NCBI GenBank assembly: GCA_021298835.1
Contig: JAJTHG010000043.1
Location: forward strand, 1-47,439
Reading direction: 5' to 3'
From: Gemmatimonadota bacterium
Lineage (GTDB): Bacteria > Gemmatimonadota > Gemmatimonadetes > Gemmatimonadales > Gemmatimonadaceae
DNA length: 47,439 bases
Shown here: in pieces, positions 16,962-26,300 of the stretch
Position numbering within the stretch: position 1 is the first letter of the stretch
How the letters are laid out: every line of letters starts with the position of its first letter
Notes under the pieces: generated by a model
The model's database searches: none
What the model saw: only the letters and a program-made list of their open reading frames with translations
What the model was told of the DNA's origin: nothing
Made by a program: the position numbers and the translations under genes

Positions 16962-18196
16962 GCGCCCTCCTCTGCCGCGACCGGCAGCGGCTCGAGGTAC
17001 ACCCGGGCCACGCCGCGCCGGCGCACGCGTTCGACCACCACGCGGTACCCTTCGAGGATGATCGCCTCGCCCGGCCGCGGGCTACGGCCAAGCTGCGCGA
17101 GGACGAGACCACCCACGGTGGCGACATCGTCCCGCTCGAACGGCCTCCCCGTCCGCTCCGCGAGCGCCGCGAGACTCGTGCGGCCGTCCACCCAGAAGAC
17201 GCCGTCGTCGCCGGCCTCGATCTCGGGGGCGCTGTCGTCGGTCTCGTCGCGGATGTCGCCGACGAGTTCCTCGAGGAGGTCCTCGATCGTCACGAGCCCC
17301 GCGGTGCCGCCGTACTCGTCGGCCACGATCGCGATGTGCGTCCCGGTCGCACGCAACTCGCGCAGGAGCACGTCGCACCGCTTGCTCGGCGGATAGAACG
17401 CCACCGGGCGCCGAAGCGACGCCCAGCCCGCTTCGGGCTCGGCGTCGTCGATCACACCGGGCAGAAGGTCCTTGGCGAAGACGACCCCGATGATCTCGTC
17501 GATGGTGTCGCGGTACACCGGGACGCGCGAGTGCTCCGAGGTCCGGACGCGGTCGAGCACCTCGGACCACGGCGTCTCGACCTCCACGCCGACGATGTCC
17601 ACGCGCGGCACCATGACCTCGCGCACCTCGGTCTCCCCCAGCGAGAAGGCGCGCCGCATCACGCGCTCCTCCGCGCCCGAGACATCGGCCTCGGCGGCGA
17701 CGATGGCGGAGAACTGCTCGACGGTCGCCTCGCGGTCGTCCTCGTCCGGCCCCGGCTCGGGCAGCACGCCCTTGAGCCAGCGGTCGAGGGCGAGCCCCGC
17801 CCGCGCCATCGGCGCGAAGACCGCCTCGCAGGCCCGCACGACCCCGGTCATCACCACGAGCCCGCCCGCCCCGGACGCATCCCCCGCCGCCCGCGCCGTG
17901 CTCTCGGTCAGGACCACGACCGGCAGCGCCACCGCCAGCGCCACGAGCGCGGCTTCCCACCAGGCCCGATCCGGCAAGCCGAGCGCGAGCCCCGCGGCCG
18001 CGCCGGCCGCGAGCTGGAGCAGGCGTCGCAGAAGGGTCAGCGCGCGGTGCGCCTCGTCGCGACGCACGACGAGGTCCGCGGGGGCCGGTCCGAGGCCCGA
18101 GGCGTCCGGCACCGAGAGCAGCGCCCCGTCGGCGAAGGCCGCCGTGGCCGCCAGCAGCGCGCAGAGCGCCGCCAACGCACCCGCCAGTACGCTCAT
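16958..18196 (-). CDS. CNNM/CorC-family protein (YbeX-like)
   Basis: A 412-residue CNNM-type protein. Hydrophobic N-terminal segments span residues 1-125 (DUF21-like). The CBS pair is clear (VREVMVPRDI-like block, HSRVPVYRDTIDEIIGVVFA, then IAIVADEYGGTAGLVTIEDL and LEELVGDIRDETDD), followed by a CorC_HlyC C-terminal domain (DGVFWVDGRTSLAALAERTG to the end). Position after phoH and ybeY matches the conserved ybeZ-ybeY-ybeX gene order, where YbeX is linked to ribosome and Mg homeostasis. The ATG overlaps the ybeY stop; its own stop overlaps a shorter paralogue. Confidence 0.88.
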   Translation of the reverse strand: MSVLAGALAALCALLAATAAFADGALLSVPDASGLGPAPADLVVRRDEAHRALTLLRRLLQLAAGAAAGLALGLPDRAWWEAALVALAVALPVVVLTESTARAAGDASGAGGLVVMTGVVRACEAVFAPMARAGLALDRWLKGVLPEPGPDEDDREATVEQFSAIVAAEADVSGAEERVMRRAFSLGETEVREVMVPRVDIVGVEVETPWSEVLDRVRTSEHSRVPVYRDTIDEIIGVVFAKDLLPGVIDDAEPEAGWASLRRPVAFYPPSKRCDVLLRELRATGTHIAIVADEYGGTAGLVTIEDLLEELVGDIRDETDDSAPEIEAGDDGVFWVDGRTSLAALAERTGRPFERDDVATVGGLVLAQLGRSPRPGEAIILEGYRVVVERVRRRGVARVYLEPLPVAAEEGA

Positions 18197-18714
18197 CGCG
18201 CCGGGGACGGAGGCCAGAGGCGCCGCAGGAGCCGTTCCTGTCGGCGCCACATCGGCGACGCCTCGCGCGTCGGCCCGACGGGATGATCGTGCCCCAGGAC
18301 GTGCAGCGTCCCGTGCACCACGAGCCGCGCCGTCTCCTCGCGCACCCCGCAGCCGAAGCGCGCGGCGTGCGCCGCGGCGACCGCGGGACAGACGTAGATG
18401 TCGCCGACGAGGCCCTCGAGCCCCGCGGGCGCGAAGGCGAAGGTGATGACGTCCGTCGGGCCACGGTGCCCCAGGTGCCGGCGATTCAGCGCCGCCATCG
18501 CGGCCGGGGCCAGGAACGTCACCGAGACGAGCGCGCGGCCGGCCCGCTCGGCCCGCAGCACGCCGCGGACAAGCCCGTGCACGGCGGCGGCACCGATCGC
18601 CGCGCGCGCGCCATCCGCCCCCACTGCCACCACGTGCCGCTCGCCGCGTCCCGGGGCCCCCGGACGCCGCCGGCCGGCGCCTCCCGCGCCGGCGCGCAAC
18701 GGACCCGCGCTCAC
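18193..18714 (-). CDS. ybeY: Endoribonuclease YbeY
   Basis: Metal-dependent RNase involved in 16S rRNA 3' maturation and ribosome quality control. The zinc motif [11 protein letters not shown] carries all three histidines. Upstream [19 protein letters not shown] and PTDVITFAF match the family core. At 173 residues it is slightly long; the first ~30 residues (Gly/Arg-rich) are poorly conserved. It starts with GTG overlapping the phoH stop. It sits in the order phoH-ybeY-corC. Confidence 0.93.
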   Translation of the reverse strand: MSAGPLRAGAGGAGRRRPGAPGRGERHVVAVGADGARAAIGAAAVHGLVRGVLRAERAGRALVSVTFLAPAAMAALNRRHLGHRGPTDVITFAFAPAGLEGLVGDIYVCPAVAAAHAARFGCGVREETARLVVHGTLHVLGHDHPVGPTREASPMWRRQERLLRRLWPPSPAR

Positions 18715-19694
18715 GAGGCCGCGTCCTCGCCGTACGCGCGGATGATGTCGCGCACGAGGCGGTGCCGCACGACGTCCTGGTCGGTGAAATAGTGGAACGC
18801 GATCCCGTCGATCCCCTTGAGGATCCGCTCGACCTGCAGGAGCCCGGAGTCCTCGCGCTTCGGGAGGTCGATCTGCGTGCGGTCGCCGGTGATCACGGTG
18901 CGGGAGTTCACCCCGAGCCGGGTCAGGAACATCTTCATCTGCGCGTTCGTCGCGTTCTGCGCCTCGTCGAGAATGAGGAACGCGTCGTTGAGCGTCCGCC
19001 CGCGCATGTACGCCAACGGCGCGATCTCGATCTGGCGCATCTCGAGCGCCCGCTCGAAGCGCTCGGGGGGCATCATGTCCTCGAGCGCGTCGTACAGCGG
19101 CCGCAGGTAGGGGTCCACCTTCGCCTGCATGTCCCCGGGCAGGAACCCCAGCGACTCCCCCGCCTCCACCGCGGGGCGCGCGAGGACGATCTTCCGCACG
19201 CGCTTCTTGTGCAGGAAGTCCACCGCCGCGGCGACCGCGAGGTAGGTCTTGCCCGTACCCGCAGGCCCGACGCCGATGACGATGTCGTGCTCGAGGATCT
19301 CGCGCAGGTACTGGGCCTGGCCGGCGGTCTTCGGTTGCACCAGCCGTCGCACCCCCGGCAGCGCGATGCGGTACTCGCCGCTCGGACCGATGTCCGGCGC
19401 GCCCGGATCCGGCGACGTGCCGGTGCCGGCCCCGCTTCCCTCGAGCAGGCGCAGAATGTCGTCCGCATCAAGCGGCAGCCCCTGGCGCGCGGCATCCACC
19501 ATCCGCTGTGCCACCACTTGGGCGCGTTCGACCTGCCCGGACGCGCCGGTGAGCGAAAGCAGGTCGCCGCGCAGCGCGACGCGCACGCCGGTACCGCGCG
19601 CCAGTTCGACGAGGTTGGCGTCGTTCACCCCCGCCAGCGCGAGGGGGTCGGCCCCCTCGGCGTTCAGGCGCCGGACAATCGTCGGATCCTGCAT
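18711..19694 (-). CDS. ybeZ: PhoH-family ATPase (YbeZ)
   Basis: PhoH-like P-loop ATPase, a partner of YbeY in RNA metabolism. The N-terminal ~100 residues resemble a KH-like region; the PhoH domain follows with Walker [32 protein letters not shown], the Walker [11 protein letters not shown] and GDRTQIDLP. Its 327 residues are normal. I chose the ATG at MQDPTIV because it shares one base with the aspS stop (TGATG); the upstream frame lacks family features. Confidence 0.94.
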   Translation of the reverse strand: MQDPTIVRRLNAEGADPLALAGVNDANLVELARGTGVRVALRGDLLSLTGASGQVERAQVVAQRMVDAARQGLPLDADDILRLLEGSGAGTGTSPDPGAPDIGPSGEYRIALPGVRRLVQPKTAGQAQYLREILEHDIVIGVGPAGTGKTYLAVAAAVDFLHKKRVRKIVLARPAVEAGESLGFLPGDMQAKVDPYLRPLYDALEDMMPPERFERALEMRQIEIAPLAYMRGRTLNDAFLILDEAQNATNAQMKMFLTRLGVNSRTVITGDRTQIDLPKREDSGLLQVERILKGIDGIAFHYFTDQDVVRHRLVRDIIRAYGEDAAS

Positions 19695-21496
19695 CAGCGT
19701 CCCGGCGGCTCGGCCGCCACGCGCACGTGCAGCGCCTCGAGGTCCTCCGGCGGCACCGTGGAGGGCGCCCCCTCGAACAGCGCGCGGGCCGCCGTCGTCT
19801 TGGGAAAGGCGATGACATCGCGCAGCGACGGCGCGCCGGCGAGCAGCATGGCGATCCGGTCGAAGCCGAACGCGATGCCCCCGTGCGGCGGCGCGCCCGC
19901 CCGCAGCCCCTCGAGCAGGAAGCCGAAGCGGCGCTCCTGTTCCGCGACGTCGCCGATGCCGAGCAGGGCGAACATGCGGGACTGCACGGCCGGGTCGCTG
20001 GTGCGGATGGAGCCGCCGCCGAGCTCGGTGCCGTTGAGCACGACATCGTACGCGACGGCCCGCCACGACGCCGGGTCATCCGGCCGCGCCGCGTAGTCGT
20101 CGGGGTTGGGCGACGTGAACGGGTGGTGCACCGCCGCCAGCGCCCCGGTGTCGGGGTCGCGCTCGAACATGGGGAAGTCCACGACGACGAGGAACTCGCG
20201 CCGGGCGGGGTCGGCCAGCCCGAGCCGCGCGGCGCACTCCTGACGCACGCGATCGAGCGCCGGGCTCGACGCGCGATCGGGACCGGCCACCCCGAGCCAG
20301 AGCGACCCGTCGGGCAGCGCCAGCGCCGCGCGCGCCGCGTCGTCGAGGAAGCGGGCGACGGGCCCCTCGTACTCGCTCCCCACGCGCTTGAGGCGCAGCA
20401 GGCCGCCCGCCCCCGCACCCTTCGCGAGCGCCTCGAGCTCGTCCACCTGCTTTCGGCTCCAGGCCGCCCCACCCGGCACGACGATGCCGCGCACGCGTCC
20501 GCCGGCCGCGAGCGCCGCCCGCGTCACGCCGAAGTCGAGCGGCGCGAACGCGGCCGTGGCGTCGGCGATCTCGAGGCCGTAGCGCAGGTCCGGCCGGTCA
20601 CACCCGTAGTGCTCCATGGCGGCCGCGTACGTCATGCGGCGGAAGGGGGTCGGGACCGCAATCCCGGCCTCCGCCCACAGGTGCTGCACCAGTCCCTCGG
20701 CGAGCGCGAGGATGTCGTCCTGCCGGACGAACGACGCCTCGATGTCGATCTGCGTGAACTCGGGCTGGCGGTCGGCGCGGAGGTCCTCGTCGCGGAAGCA
20801 ACGGGCCACCTGGAAGTAGCGGTCGAAGCCGCACACCATGAACAGCTGCTTGTAGATCTGCGGCGACTGCGGCAGGGCGTAGAACTCGCCGGGATGCACG
20901 CGGCTCGGCACGAGGAAGTCGCGCGCCCCCTCCGGCGTCGGCTTGGTCAGGATCGGCGTCTCGAGTTCGAGGAACGCCCGGTCGCTCAGATAGCGGCGCG
21001 TGGCCTGCAGCAGGCGATGCCGCAGCAGCAGGTTCTGCTGCAGCTCGGGGCGGCGCAGGTCGAGATAGCGGTGCCGGAGCCGCAGCTCCTCTGCCGGCAG
21101 CGGGGTTCCCTTGCCTCGGGCCACCGGCAGCACCGGCGTCGCGGCGGGCCCCACCACGCGCAGCGACCGGGCCAGCACCTCGATCGCGCCGGTCGCGAGC
21201 TCGGGGTTGACGCCATCCGCGGGGCGCGCGACGACGTCGCCCTCGACCAGCACGACGCTCTCCACCCCGACCTTCTCCGCCACCTGCACCGTCGCGGCGT
21301 CGGCCACGGCGGGATCGACCTTCACCTGCACCATCCCCGCGCGATCGCGCAGATCGAGGAAGACCAACCCGCCGAGGTCCCGCGATCGATGCACCCAGCC
21401 CCCGAGCGTGACGCGCTGTCCCACGTGCCCGGGACGAAGGTCGCCGCAGAGCGTGGTCCGGTAGGACGTGGCCGTCACCCCGTCGCTTCCTGTCAT
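19694..21496 (-). CDS. aspS: Aspartyl-tRNA synthetase
   Basis: Class II aminoacyl-tRNA synthetase charging tRNA-Asp (600 residues, typical bacterial size). The N-terminal OB-fold includes [20 protein letters not shown]; motif 2 is [18 protein letters not shown]; the bacterial GAD insertion domain lies mid-protein; motif 3 is [35 protein letters not shown] is also conserved. I chose the ATG at MTGSDGV, which overlaps the vanZ-like stop. Whether it is discriminating or also charges tRNA-Asn cannot be told from this view. Confidence 0.96.
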   Translation of the reverse strand: MTGSDGVTATSYRTTLCGDLRPGHVGQRVTLGGWVHRSRDLGGLVFLDLRDRAGMVQVKVDPAVADAATVQVAEKVGVESVVLVEGDVVARPADGVNPELATGAIEVLARSLRVVGPAATPVLPVARGKGTPLPAEELRLRHRYLDLRRPELQQNLLLRHRLLQATRRYLSDRAFLELETPILTKPTPEGARDFLVPSRVHPGEFYALPQSPQIYKQLFMVCGFDRYFQVARCFRDEDLRADRQPEFTQIDIEASFVRQDDILALAEGLVQHLWAEAGIAVPTPFRRMTYAAAMEHYGCDRPDLRYGLEIADATAAFAPLDFGVTRAALAAGGRVRGIVVPGGAAWSRKQVDELEALAKGAGAGGLLRLKRVGSEYEGPVARFLDDAARAALALPDGSLWLGVAGPDRASSPALDRVRQECAARLGLADPARREFLVVVDFPMFERDPDTGALAAVHHPFTSPNPDDYAARPDDPASWRAVAYDVVLNGTELGGGSIRTSDPAVQSRMFALLGIGDVAEQERRFGFLLEGLRAGAPPHGGIAFGFDRIAMLLAGAPSLRDVIAFPKTTAARALFEGAPSTVPPEDLEALHVRVAAEPPGR

Positions 21497-21846
21497 GCCG
21501 GTTCCGGGCGCCGGAGCGCCACCGCGAAGGCCAGCGCACAGCCGGTCGCGGCACCGACGGCGTCGGCGACGAAGTCCGCTACGTCGGCTGCACGTCCGGG
21601 AATGAACGTCTGGTGCCACTCGTCCACCGCAGCGAACGCGGTGAGGGCGAGGGTCACCGCGACGAAGCGCCGCGCGTCACGGCGCGGCGCGGCGGCGCGG
21701 TGCGCGAGGAATCCGAGCATGCAGTACATGAGGAAATGTCCCACCTTGTCCGAGCCCGCGGGTCCCGGCATGGACAGGTCGGGAATGGAAGTGGCCGTGA
21801 GGACCACACCCGCCCACAACGCGGGCGGGAGCCATCGGGACCGCAT
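21493..21846 (-). CDS. VanZ-like membrane protein
   Basis: A 117-residue membrane protein of the VanZ-like family. Hydrophobic helices lie near residues 6-22, 36-50, 60-75 and 90-112. SDKVGHFLMYCMLGFLA and VDEWHQTFIPGRAADVADFVAD are the family hallmarks. Function is unknown (VanZ itself gives low-level teicoplanin resistance). An alternative in-frame ATG at 21912 would add 22 residues, and TATTTT lies only three bases before it. The inner start is preferred because the added residues are not VanZ-like. It leads the long aspS-to-mutase operon. Confidence 0.85.
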   Translation of the reverse strand: MRSRWLPPALWAGVVLTATSIPDLSMPGPAGSDKVGHFLMYCMLGFLAHRAAAPRRDARRFVAVTLALTAFAAVDEWHQTFIPGRAADVADFVADAVGAATGCALAFAVALRRPEPA

Positions 21847-22012
21847 CACGGCGCGGATTCCGCGCCGCGCGGACGGCAACGAGGGATGAGAAGCGTGACC
21901 ATGGGCAAGCATTTGAAAATACGTGACTTACGTCGCGCGGGAAAGCGGGCCGGTTGTTTCCCGGCCGTCGGAGCGCGATATTCAACTGCTTGTCCGACAA
22001 GCACTTGCGCCC
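21847..22012. promoter_or_regulatory. Divergent promoter region vanZ-aspS operon / rlmN
   Basis: A 166-bp region feeding two divergent transcripts. It holds a perfect GGCGCGGA-t-TCCGCGCC hairpin (21850-21866) just before the vanZ-like ATG, an A/T-rich island (21912-21935), and a 25-bp dyad (21983-22007) ending five bases before the rlmN ATG. No textbook -35/-10 pair is visible on either strand. Confidence 0.4.
21983..22007 (+). promoter_or_regulatory. 25-bp dyad immediately upstream of rlmN
   Basis: CAA-c-TGCTTGT-CCG-ACAAGCA-c-TTG: seven perfect base pairs around a 3-base centre, plus three more after one C/C mismatch. It occupies the place where a ribosome-binding site would be, five bases before the ATG. 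It could be a protein operator or an RNA hairpin controlling rlmN translation. Confidence 0.55.
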
Positions 22013-23113
22013 ATGACTTCGCTCCCGGTCTCTTCCCGCCAGAACCTGCTCGACGTGCCGCCCGACGAGGCCCGCCGCCTGCTGGAGGCATTCCTGGCGG
22101 CGCGCGGCGAGCCGACCTACCGGGCGGGGCAGGTCGTCGACTGGCTCTGGCGGCGGCCGGCCGCCGACTTCGCGGCCATGACCAACCTGTCCGCCGACCT
22201 GCGCGGCGCGCTGGCCGAGGCCTTCGACCTGCCGCGCCTGACGCGGCTGACCGAGCAGCGCTCGGCGGACGGCACGCGCAAGTTCCTGTTCCAACTCGCC
22301 GACGGGCAGGCGATCGAGACGGTGGCGATCCCCGATGGGGATCGCATGACGCTGTGCATCTCGTCGCAGGCGGGCTGCGCGCTCAAGTGCGCCTTCTGCG
22401 CCACGGGGGCGATGGGGTTCCAGCGCAACCTCTCGGCGTTCGAGATCGCCGGGCAGGTGCGCGAACTGCTCCTGCTCCCCGACGCCCCCATCAAGGCCAC
22501 CAACATCGTCTTCATGGGGATGGGAGAGCCCCTGATGAACTGGCCGGCCGTCTCCACGGCGCTGACGCTCCTGAACCATCCGGAGGCCCTCGGCATCGGG
22601 GCGCGCCACATCACCATCAGCACCGTCGGGGTGCTGCCGGGCATCGTCGCACTCGCCGCGCGGCCCGAGCAGTTCCGGCTGGCGATCTCGATCCACGCCC
22701 CGAGCGATGCGCTGCGCGGCACGCTGATGCCCGTGAACGTCAAGTACCCGCTGGCCGAGGTCATCGACGCCGCGCGGCGGTTCGACCGGCGCGTGACCTT
22801 CGAGTACACCATGCTCGGCGGCGTCAACGACCGCCCCGAGCACGCCGATGCGCTGGCGGCACTCGCCCGCGACTGTCAGGCGTTCGTGAACCTCATTCCG
22901 CTGCATCCAGGTGGGACGATGGGCTTCACGCCGACGCCGCCCGAGGGGATGCAGGCGTTCCGGCGGCGGGTCGCGGCTGGCGGCGTCGAAGTGGCGATCC
23001 GGCGGAGCCGCGGCCTCGACATCGCCGCGGCGTGCGGGCAGCTACGGGTAGAGCGCATTGGCCGGCGGCCGCCACGCCCCCCCCAGCAGCACGGTCATGT
23101 GGACGTAGCGTGA
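22013..23113 (+). CDS. rlmN: Dual-specificity RNA methyltransferase RlmN
   Basis: Radical-SAM enzyme making 2-methyladenosine at 23S rRNA A2503 and tRNA A37. The 4Fe-4S motif CALKCAFC (Cys122, 126, 129) and the upstream Cys115 are present; the methyl-transfer Cys is in AACGQL near the C-terminus. FMGMGEPLMNW and ISTVGVLPGI are typical. I chose the ATG at MTSLPVSS because it follows the dyad and gives 366 residues, a usual size. The last ~23 residues after CGQL are Arg/Pro-rich and encoded in DNA that also codes, on the other strand, for the end of the LytR_C protein (72-bp convergent overlap). Confidence 0.95.
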   Translation: MTSLPVSSRQNLLDVPPDEARRLLEAFLAARGEPTYRAGQVVDWLWRRPAADFAAMTNLSADLRGALAEAFDLPRLTRLTEQRSADGTRKFLFQLADGQAIETVAIPDGDRMTLCISSQAGCALKCAFCATGAMGFQRNLSAFEIAGQVRELLLLPDAPIKATNIVFMGMGEPLMNWPAVSTALTLLNHPEALGIGARHITISTVGVLPGIVALAARPEQFRLAISIHAPSDALRGTLMPVNVKYPLAEVIDAARRFDRRVTFEYTMLGGVNDRPEHADALAALARDCQAFVNLIPLHPGGTMGFTPTPPEGMQAFRRRVAAGGVEVAIRRSRGLDIAAACGQLRVERIGRRPPRPPQQHGHVDVA

Positions 23114-23560
23114 GCTGTCGGGGCGCGCCTCGACGCGCGCCCCGCCCAGCGCCCGCGCCACACGGGCCGCGTCCTCCGGGCGCCCCGCCCGGTCGAGCAC
23201 GAGGGTCGAGTCGCGCCGCGTCGTGTCGGGCGCGTTCGCCGTGTAGACCACGTCGAAGCCCCGCTCGCGCAGCACCGCCGTCGCCCGGCGTCCGAGGCCG
23301 CGGATGCCGCTCGCGTTGAGGACCTCGATGATCACCCGCGTGGAGGGCGTCGTCGTGCCCGCCTCCGCGTCGGCGGGTGCGGGCACGGCGGACGGCGTCT
23401 CCGGTGCGGGGGGCGTCCGACGGCTGCGCCACACCCACCCCCCGAACGTCACGGCCACCGCGACGAGCACGCCGACCAGTGGGGCGCGTCCCAGCCGCCG
23501 GCGGTGCTGGGCCGTCCCGGCGGCCGGTCGCCGCTCGCCCGTCAGTGGATCGCGTTCCAC
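23042..23560 (-). CDS. LytR_C-domain membrane protein
   Basis: A 172-residue protein with a short basic cytoplasmic N-terminus, one membrane segment (LVGVLVAVAVTFGGWVW), a Pro/Ala/Thr linker, and a C-terminal LytR_C domain (about residues 85-172: VIIEVLNASGIRGLGRRATA, then GFDVVYTANAP and a DSTLVLDRAG segment). LytR_C domains accompany cell-wall attachment (LytR-CpsA-Psr) proteins, but the catalytic LCP domain is absent here. Start: GTG ([11 protein letters not shown]) overlapping the YqeK-like stop by 19 bases; the upstream frame is antisense-like. Its 3' end overlaps rlmN by 72 bases. Confidence 0.75.
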   Translation of the reverse strand: MERDPLTGERRPAAGTAQHRRRLGRAPLVGVLVAVAVTFGGWVWRSRRTPPAPETPSAVPAPADAEAGTTTPSTRVIIEVLNASGIRGLGRRATAVLRERGFDVVYTANAPDTTRRDSTLVLDRAGRPEDAARVARALGGARVEARPDSSRYVHMTVLLGGAWRPPANALYP

Positions 23561-24126
23561 AGGGCGACGGAATCGGGATGCAGCGCCCTTCCCTCGTGCA
23601 ACGACCAGACGAGGCGCTCGCGGACGACCTCGCGGAGGGTGCGGGCGAAGTCCTCGGGCACGCCTTTGGCCAACTGCGCCCGCCGCTCGCGGGAGAAGGG
23701 GCGCCCCGGCTCGAGGAAGTCGGCCATGTAGAGCGCCTGCGCGGTGCGCGACCAGCCGACACGGCCGGTGGTGTGCCACCGGATCGCGTCGAGTACGTCC
23801 GAGCGCGTTTCGCCGTCCTCGGCGAGGCGCCGCGCGGCCGCCGGCCCGTGCAGCAGCGCCGCGGGCATCGAGGGGTTTCCTACGAGGGGGCGCAAGGCGT
23901 CGGGTGCGGCGTCGCGGAGCGCGTCGTGCCACCGCCCGGCATCCCGCCAGGCCGCGGCCTCGGCGGGATCGAGGTGCAGTGCCTCGGCCCACTGGTCCAG
24001 CAGCGCGACCACTCGGGCGATGTGCGCGCGACGCCCCGGGGTAGTGGCGTGCCAGGCCGGGAGGCCGAGCGCCGTCGCCGACGGCTCCTCGTCCGCCGGG
24101 GACGTCCCGGTCGCGGGCGCCGTCAT
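23542..24126 (-). CDS. YqeK-type HD-domain hydrolase
   Basis: A 194-residue HD-domain protein. It resembles YqeK, which hydrolyses diadenosine tetraphosphate (Ap4A): [24 protein letters not shown] (HD pair), [11 protein letters not shown] and [20 protein letters not shown] with MADFLEPGR. That last block is the clearest YqeK resemblance. yqeK often lies beside rsfS and LytR-family genes, and here a LytR_C gene follows directly. The N-terminal ~25 residues are a variable extension. ATGA overlap with the receptor-like gene upstream suggests coupling. The biochemical activity is inferred from family. Confidence 0.8.
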   Translation of the reverse strand: MTAPATGTSPADEEPSATALGLPAWHATTPGRRAHIARVVALLDQWAEALHLDPAEAAAWRDAGRWHDALRDAAPDALRPLVGNPSMPAALLHGPAAARRLAEDGETRSDVLDAIRWHTTGRVGWSRTAQALYMADFLEPGRPFSRERRAQLAKGVPEDFARTLREVVRERLVWSLHEGRALHPDSVALWNAIH

Positions 24127-26243
24127 CCGACCTGCGTGATGCGGCGGGCCAGGCGGTCGAGCGTCTGGGCCACGTCGCGGAGTTCGATCGCCGCCTGCTC
24201 GAGATCCCGCAACGCGAGCGCCTGGTCGCTGGCCGCGAGGGCGACCGACTCCGCCCCGTCGCGGTTGCGTGCCGAGATCTCGGCGATGCGGGCCACGCGA
24301 TCCTTCATCCGTGCCAACTCGACCTCGGCGTCGCGGGCGGTGGCAGCGATCCGGCGGACGCCCTCGGCCCCGGACGCCGTCACGCCGACGATCCCCGACA
24401 AGGCCTCGAGCGCGCTCGCGGCGAGCGATTCGACGTCGGCCATCATCTGCCGGCCCCGCGCCATCTGCACACCCATGCGCCGCGCCTGATCCTCGAGGGC
24501 GCCCAGCAGTTCGGTGACGGCCCCGGCGGTCCGCTTGCTCTGGTCGGCGAGCGAACGCACCTCGCCGGCCACGACGGCGAAACCCTGCCCCTGCTCGCCC
24601 GCCCGGGCCGCCTCGATCGCGGCGTTCAGGGCCAGCAGGTTCGTCTGGTCGGCGAGTTCGCGGATGACGGTGATCGCCTCGGTCATGCGCTCGGCCGCAG
24701 CCAGCAACCCCGTGACCTCGTCCGCCGAATCGGCGACGAACGCCTTCACCGAGACGAGCCGGTCGATCGCCGTGCCGATCGTCTCGCGGTGCTCGGACGC
24801 CAGGGACGAGGCCCGCTGCGTGGCGTCGGCCGCGAACATGCCGTCGCGCGCCGTGGCCTGCGCGGCGCGGTTGAGCACGTCCGTCGCGTCGAGCGAGGCA
24901 CGCGTCTGGTCGGATTCCTCGGCCAGCCCGCGGGCGATGTCGGTGACGGTGCGCGCGACCTGCTCGCCACCGCCGCGCAGCGTGCGGACCGATTCGTTGA
25001 GGGTGCCCAACTGCTCGCCGAGGCGCGTGACGGCCTCGAGCAGCGGCGCCCGCAGGTCGTGGATGTGGAGGGCCGTCGCGAGCTGCGAAGCGAAGCGCGT
25101 GATGAAGTCGCGCTCCTTTCTTTGGTACACCGACGGCTTGTGGTGCTCGAGCTCGACGAGGCCGATCGTCCGGTCGCCGAAGCGGAGCGGCACCACGGCC
25201 AGCGACCGCACGTGGTCGGGCCGCTCCCGCAGGCGGGGATCGCTCCCGGCGTCGTGCACCACCGCGGGCTCACCCGTCTCGACGGCCGAGCGGCGCAGGG
25301 GGGCGGCGTAGGCCGGGGCCACCTCGGGCACGGGCAGCCAACCGGCCCGGCTGCGGTAAACCGCGTGGGATCCGTCGGCATCAACCCGCACCACCCGCAG
25401 GCCGGTCCAGTCCACCAGACGGTTCGCGAGGCGCTCGATGTGGCGGAACGCCGTGTCGATGTCCACGTCCTGCGAGATGACCTGCTCCATTGCGAGGATC
25501 TTGTTCAGCTCCTCGGCGGCGATTGATTCCTCGAGGATCCGCTTGAGGAGCAGCCCCGCGAAGCCGAGCACGACCACGACGACCAGCGCCGAGGTCCAGC
25601 CGAGCCGCGCGACGGTGAGCAGGGCGACCGTCACGGCCGCGGTACCGGCCCCGAACGCGACGACCTCGTAGCGCAGGATGAGCGACTTCTCCTCGGGGAG
25701 CAGCTTGTTCCGCCAGAGGAGGGTGAAGTACTGCAGGCCGCGCCCGACGACGAAGTGCACACTCCCGAGCGTCGCGAAGGCGGGCAGCGCGTCCGCGCCG
25801 AACGACGCCGCCTCGGCACCCGCCGCCGTGACCGCCGCCACGAGCCCGAAGTACCCGCTGGCGACCGCGAGCGTCAAGGCCTCGCGGCCGGCGTTCACAG
25901 CCGCCGTCCGCAGGGTCTTGCCGTCGGCGAGATGGTCGGCCGCGAGGACGCCCACCCACAGCCCGACCGCCGTCGGAGCGGCGCCGACGGTCAGCAGGCC
26001 CCCGAGGCCGACCGGGCCGGTCATGGTGAGGACGGAGTACTTGGTGAGCGGGACCTGCCCGGCGCGCGCGGCCGCCGCGGTCACGAGGACGACGAGTGCC
26101 CCGTACCAGCTCTCGACAGGCCAGCGGTCGCCCAGCACGACCATGAGCGCCGTCAGGAAGGCGCCCAGGAGGGAGACGCCGTAAGGGAAGATCCGTACGA
26201 TCGACGGCACGTTCAACCGCCGTCGAGGCCGGGGGTCGCGCAC
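24123..26243 (-). CDS. Membrane GAF sensor with chemoreceptor-type signalling domain
   Basis: A 706-residue membrane signalling protein. Residues about 12-235 carry about seven or eight hydrophobic helices; a GAF domain follows (about 255-400, from [20 protein letters not shown] to ATALHIHDL); then a long coiled-coil with the methyl-accepting hairpin tip [20 protein letters not shown] and [20 protein letters not shown] (about 540-590). No HAMP domain or periplasmic ligand domain is evident. No cheA, cheW or cheR occurs in the window, and the gene lies 57 bases after an HD-GYP gene. Start: GTG at 26243 with a GGGAGG about 12 bases upstream; a second GTG at codon 12 is possible. Confidence 0.85.
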   Translation of the reverse strand: MRDPRPRRRLNVPSIVRIFPYGVSLLGAFLTALMVVLGDRWPVESWYGALVVLVTAAAARAGQVPLTKYSVLTMTGPVGLGGLLTVGAAPTAVGLWVGVLAADHLADGKTLRTAAVNAGREALTLAVASGYFGLVAAVTAAGAEAASFGADALPAFATLGSVHFVVGRGLQYFTLLWRNKLLPEEKSLILRYEVVAFGAGTAAVTVALLTVARLGWTSALVVVVVLGFAGLLLKRILEESIAAEELNKILAMEQVISQDVDIDTAFRHIERLANRLVDWTGLRVVRVDADGSHAVYRSRAGWLPVPEVAPAYAAPLRRSAVETGEPAVVHDAGSDPRLRERPDHVRSLAVVPLRFGDRTIGLVELEHHKPSVYQRKERDFITRFASQLATALHIHDLRAPLLEAVTRLGEQLGTLNESVRTLRGGGEQVARTVTDIARGLAEESDQTRASLDATDVLNRAAQATARDGMFAADATQRASSLASEHRETIGTAIDRLVSVKAFVADSADEVTGLLAAAERMTEAITVIRELADQTNLLALNAAIEAARAGEQGQGFAVVAGEVRSLADQSKRTAGAVTELLGALEDQARRMGVQMARGRQMMADVESLAASALEALSGIVGVTASGAEGVRRIAATARDAEVELARMKDRVARIAEISARNRDGAESVALAASDQALALRDLEQAAIELRDVAQTLDRLARRITQVG

Positions 26244-26300
26244 CGGTGCGTGGCGCCTCCCGGCGCGAGTGGGCGCACCTGGGACCGTGCGACGACCGGG

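Noticed and set aside
24123..26243. Conventional chemotaxis receptor
   Set aside because: No HAMP or periplasmic ligand domain, and no che genes in the window; the receptor-like hairpin probably serves another pathway.
26243..26300. Separate promoter between HD-GYP and the receptor gene
   Set aside because: The 57-base gap shows no -35/-10 pair, so read-through from the HEAT gene is the simpler view.
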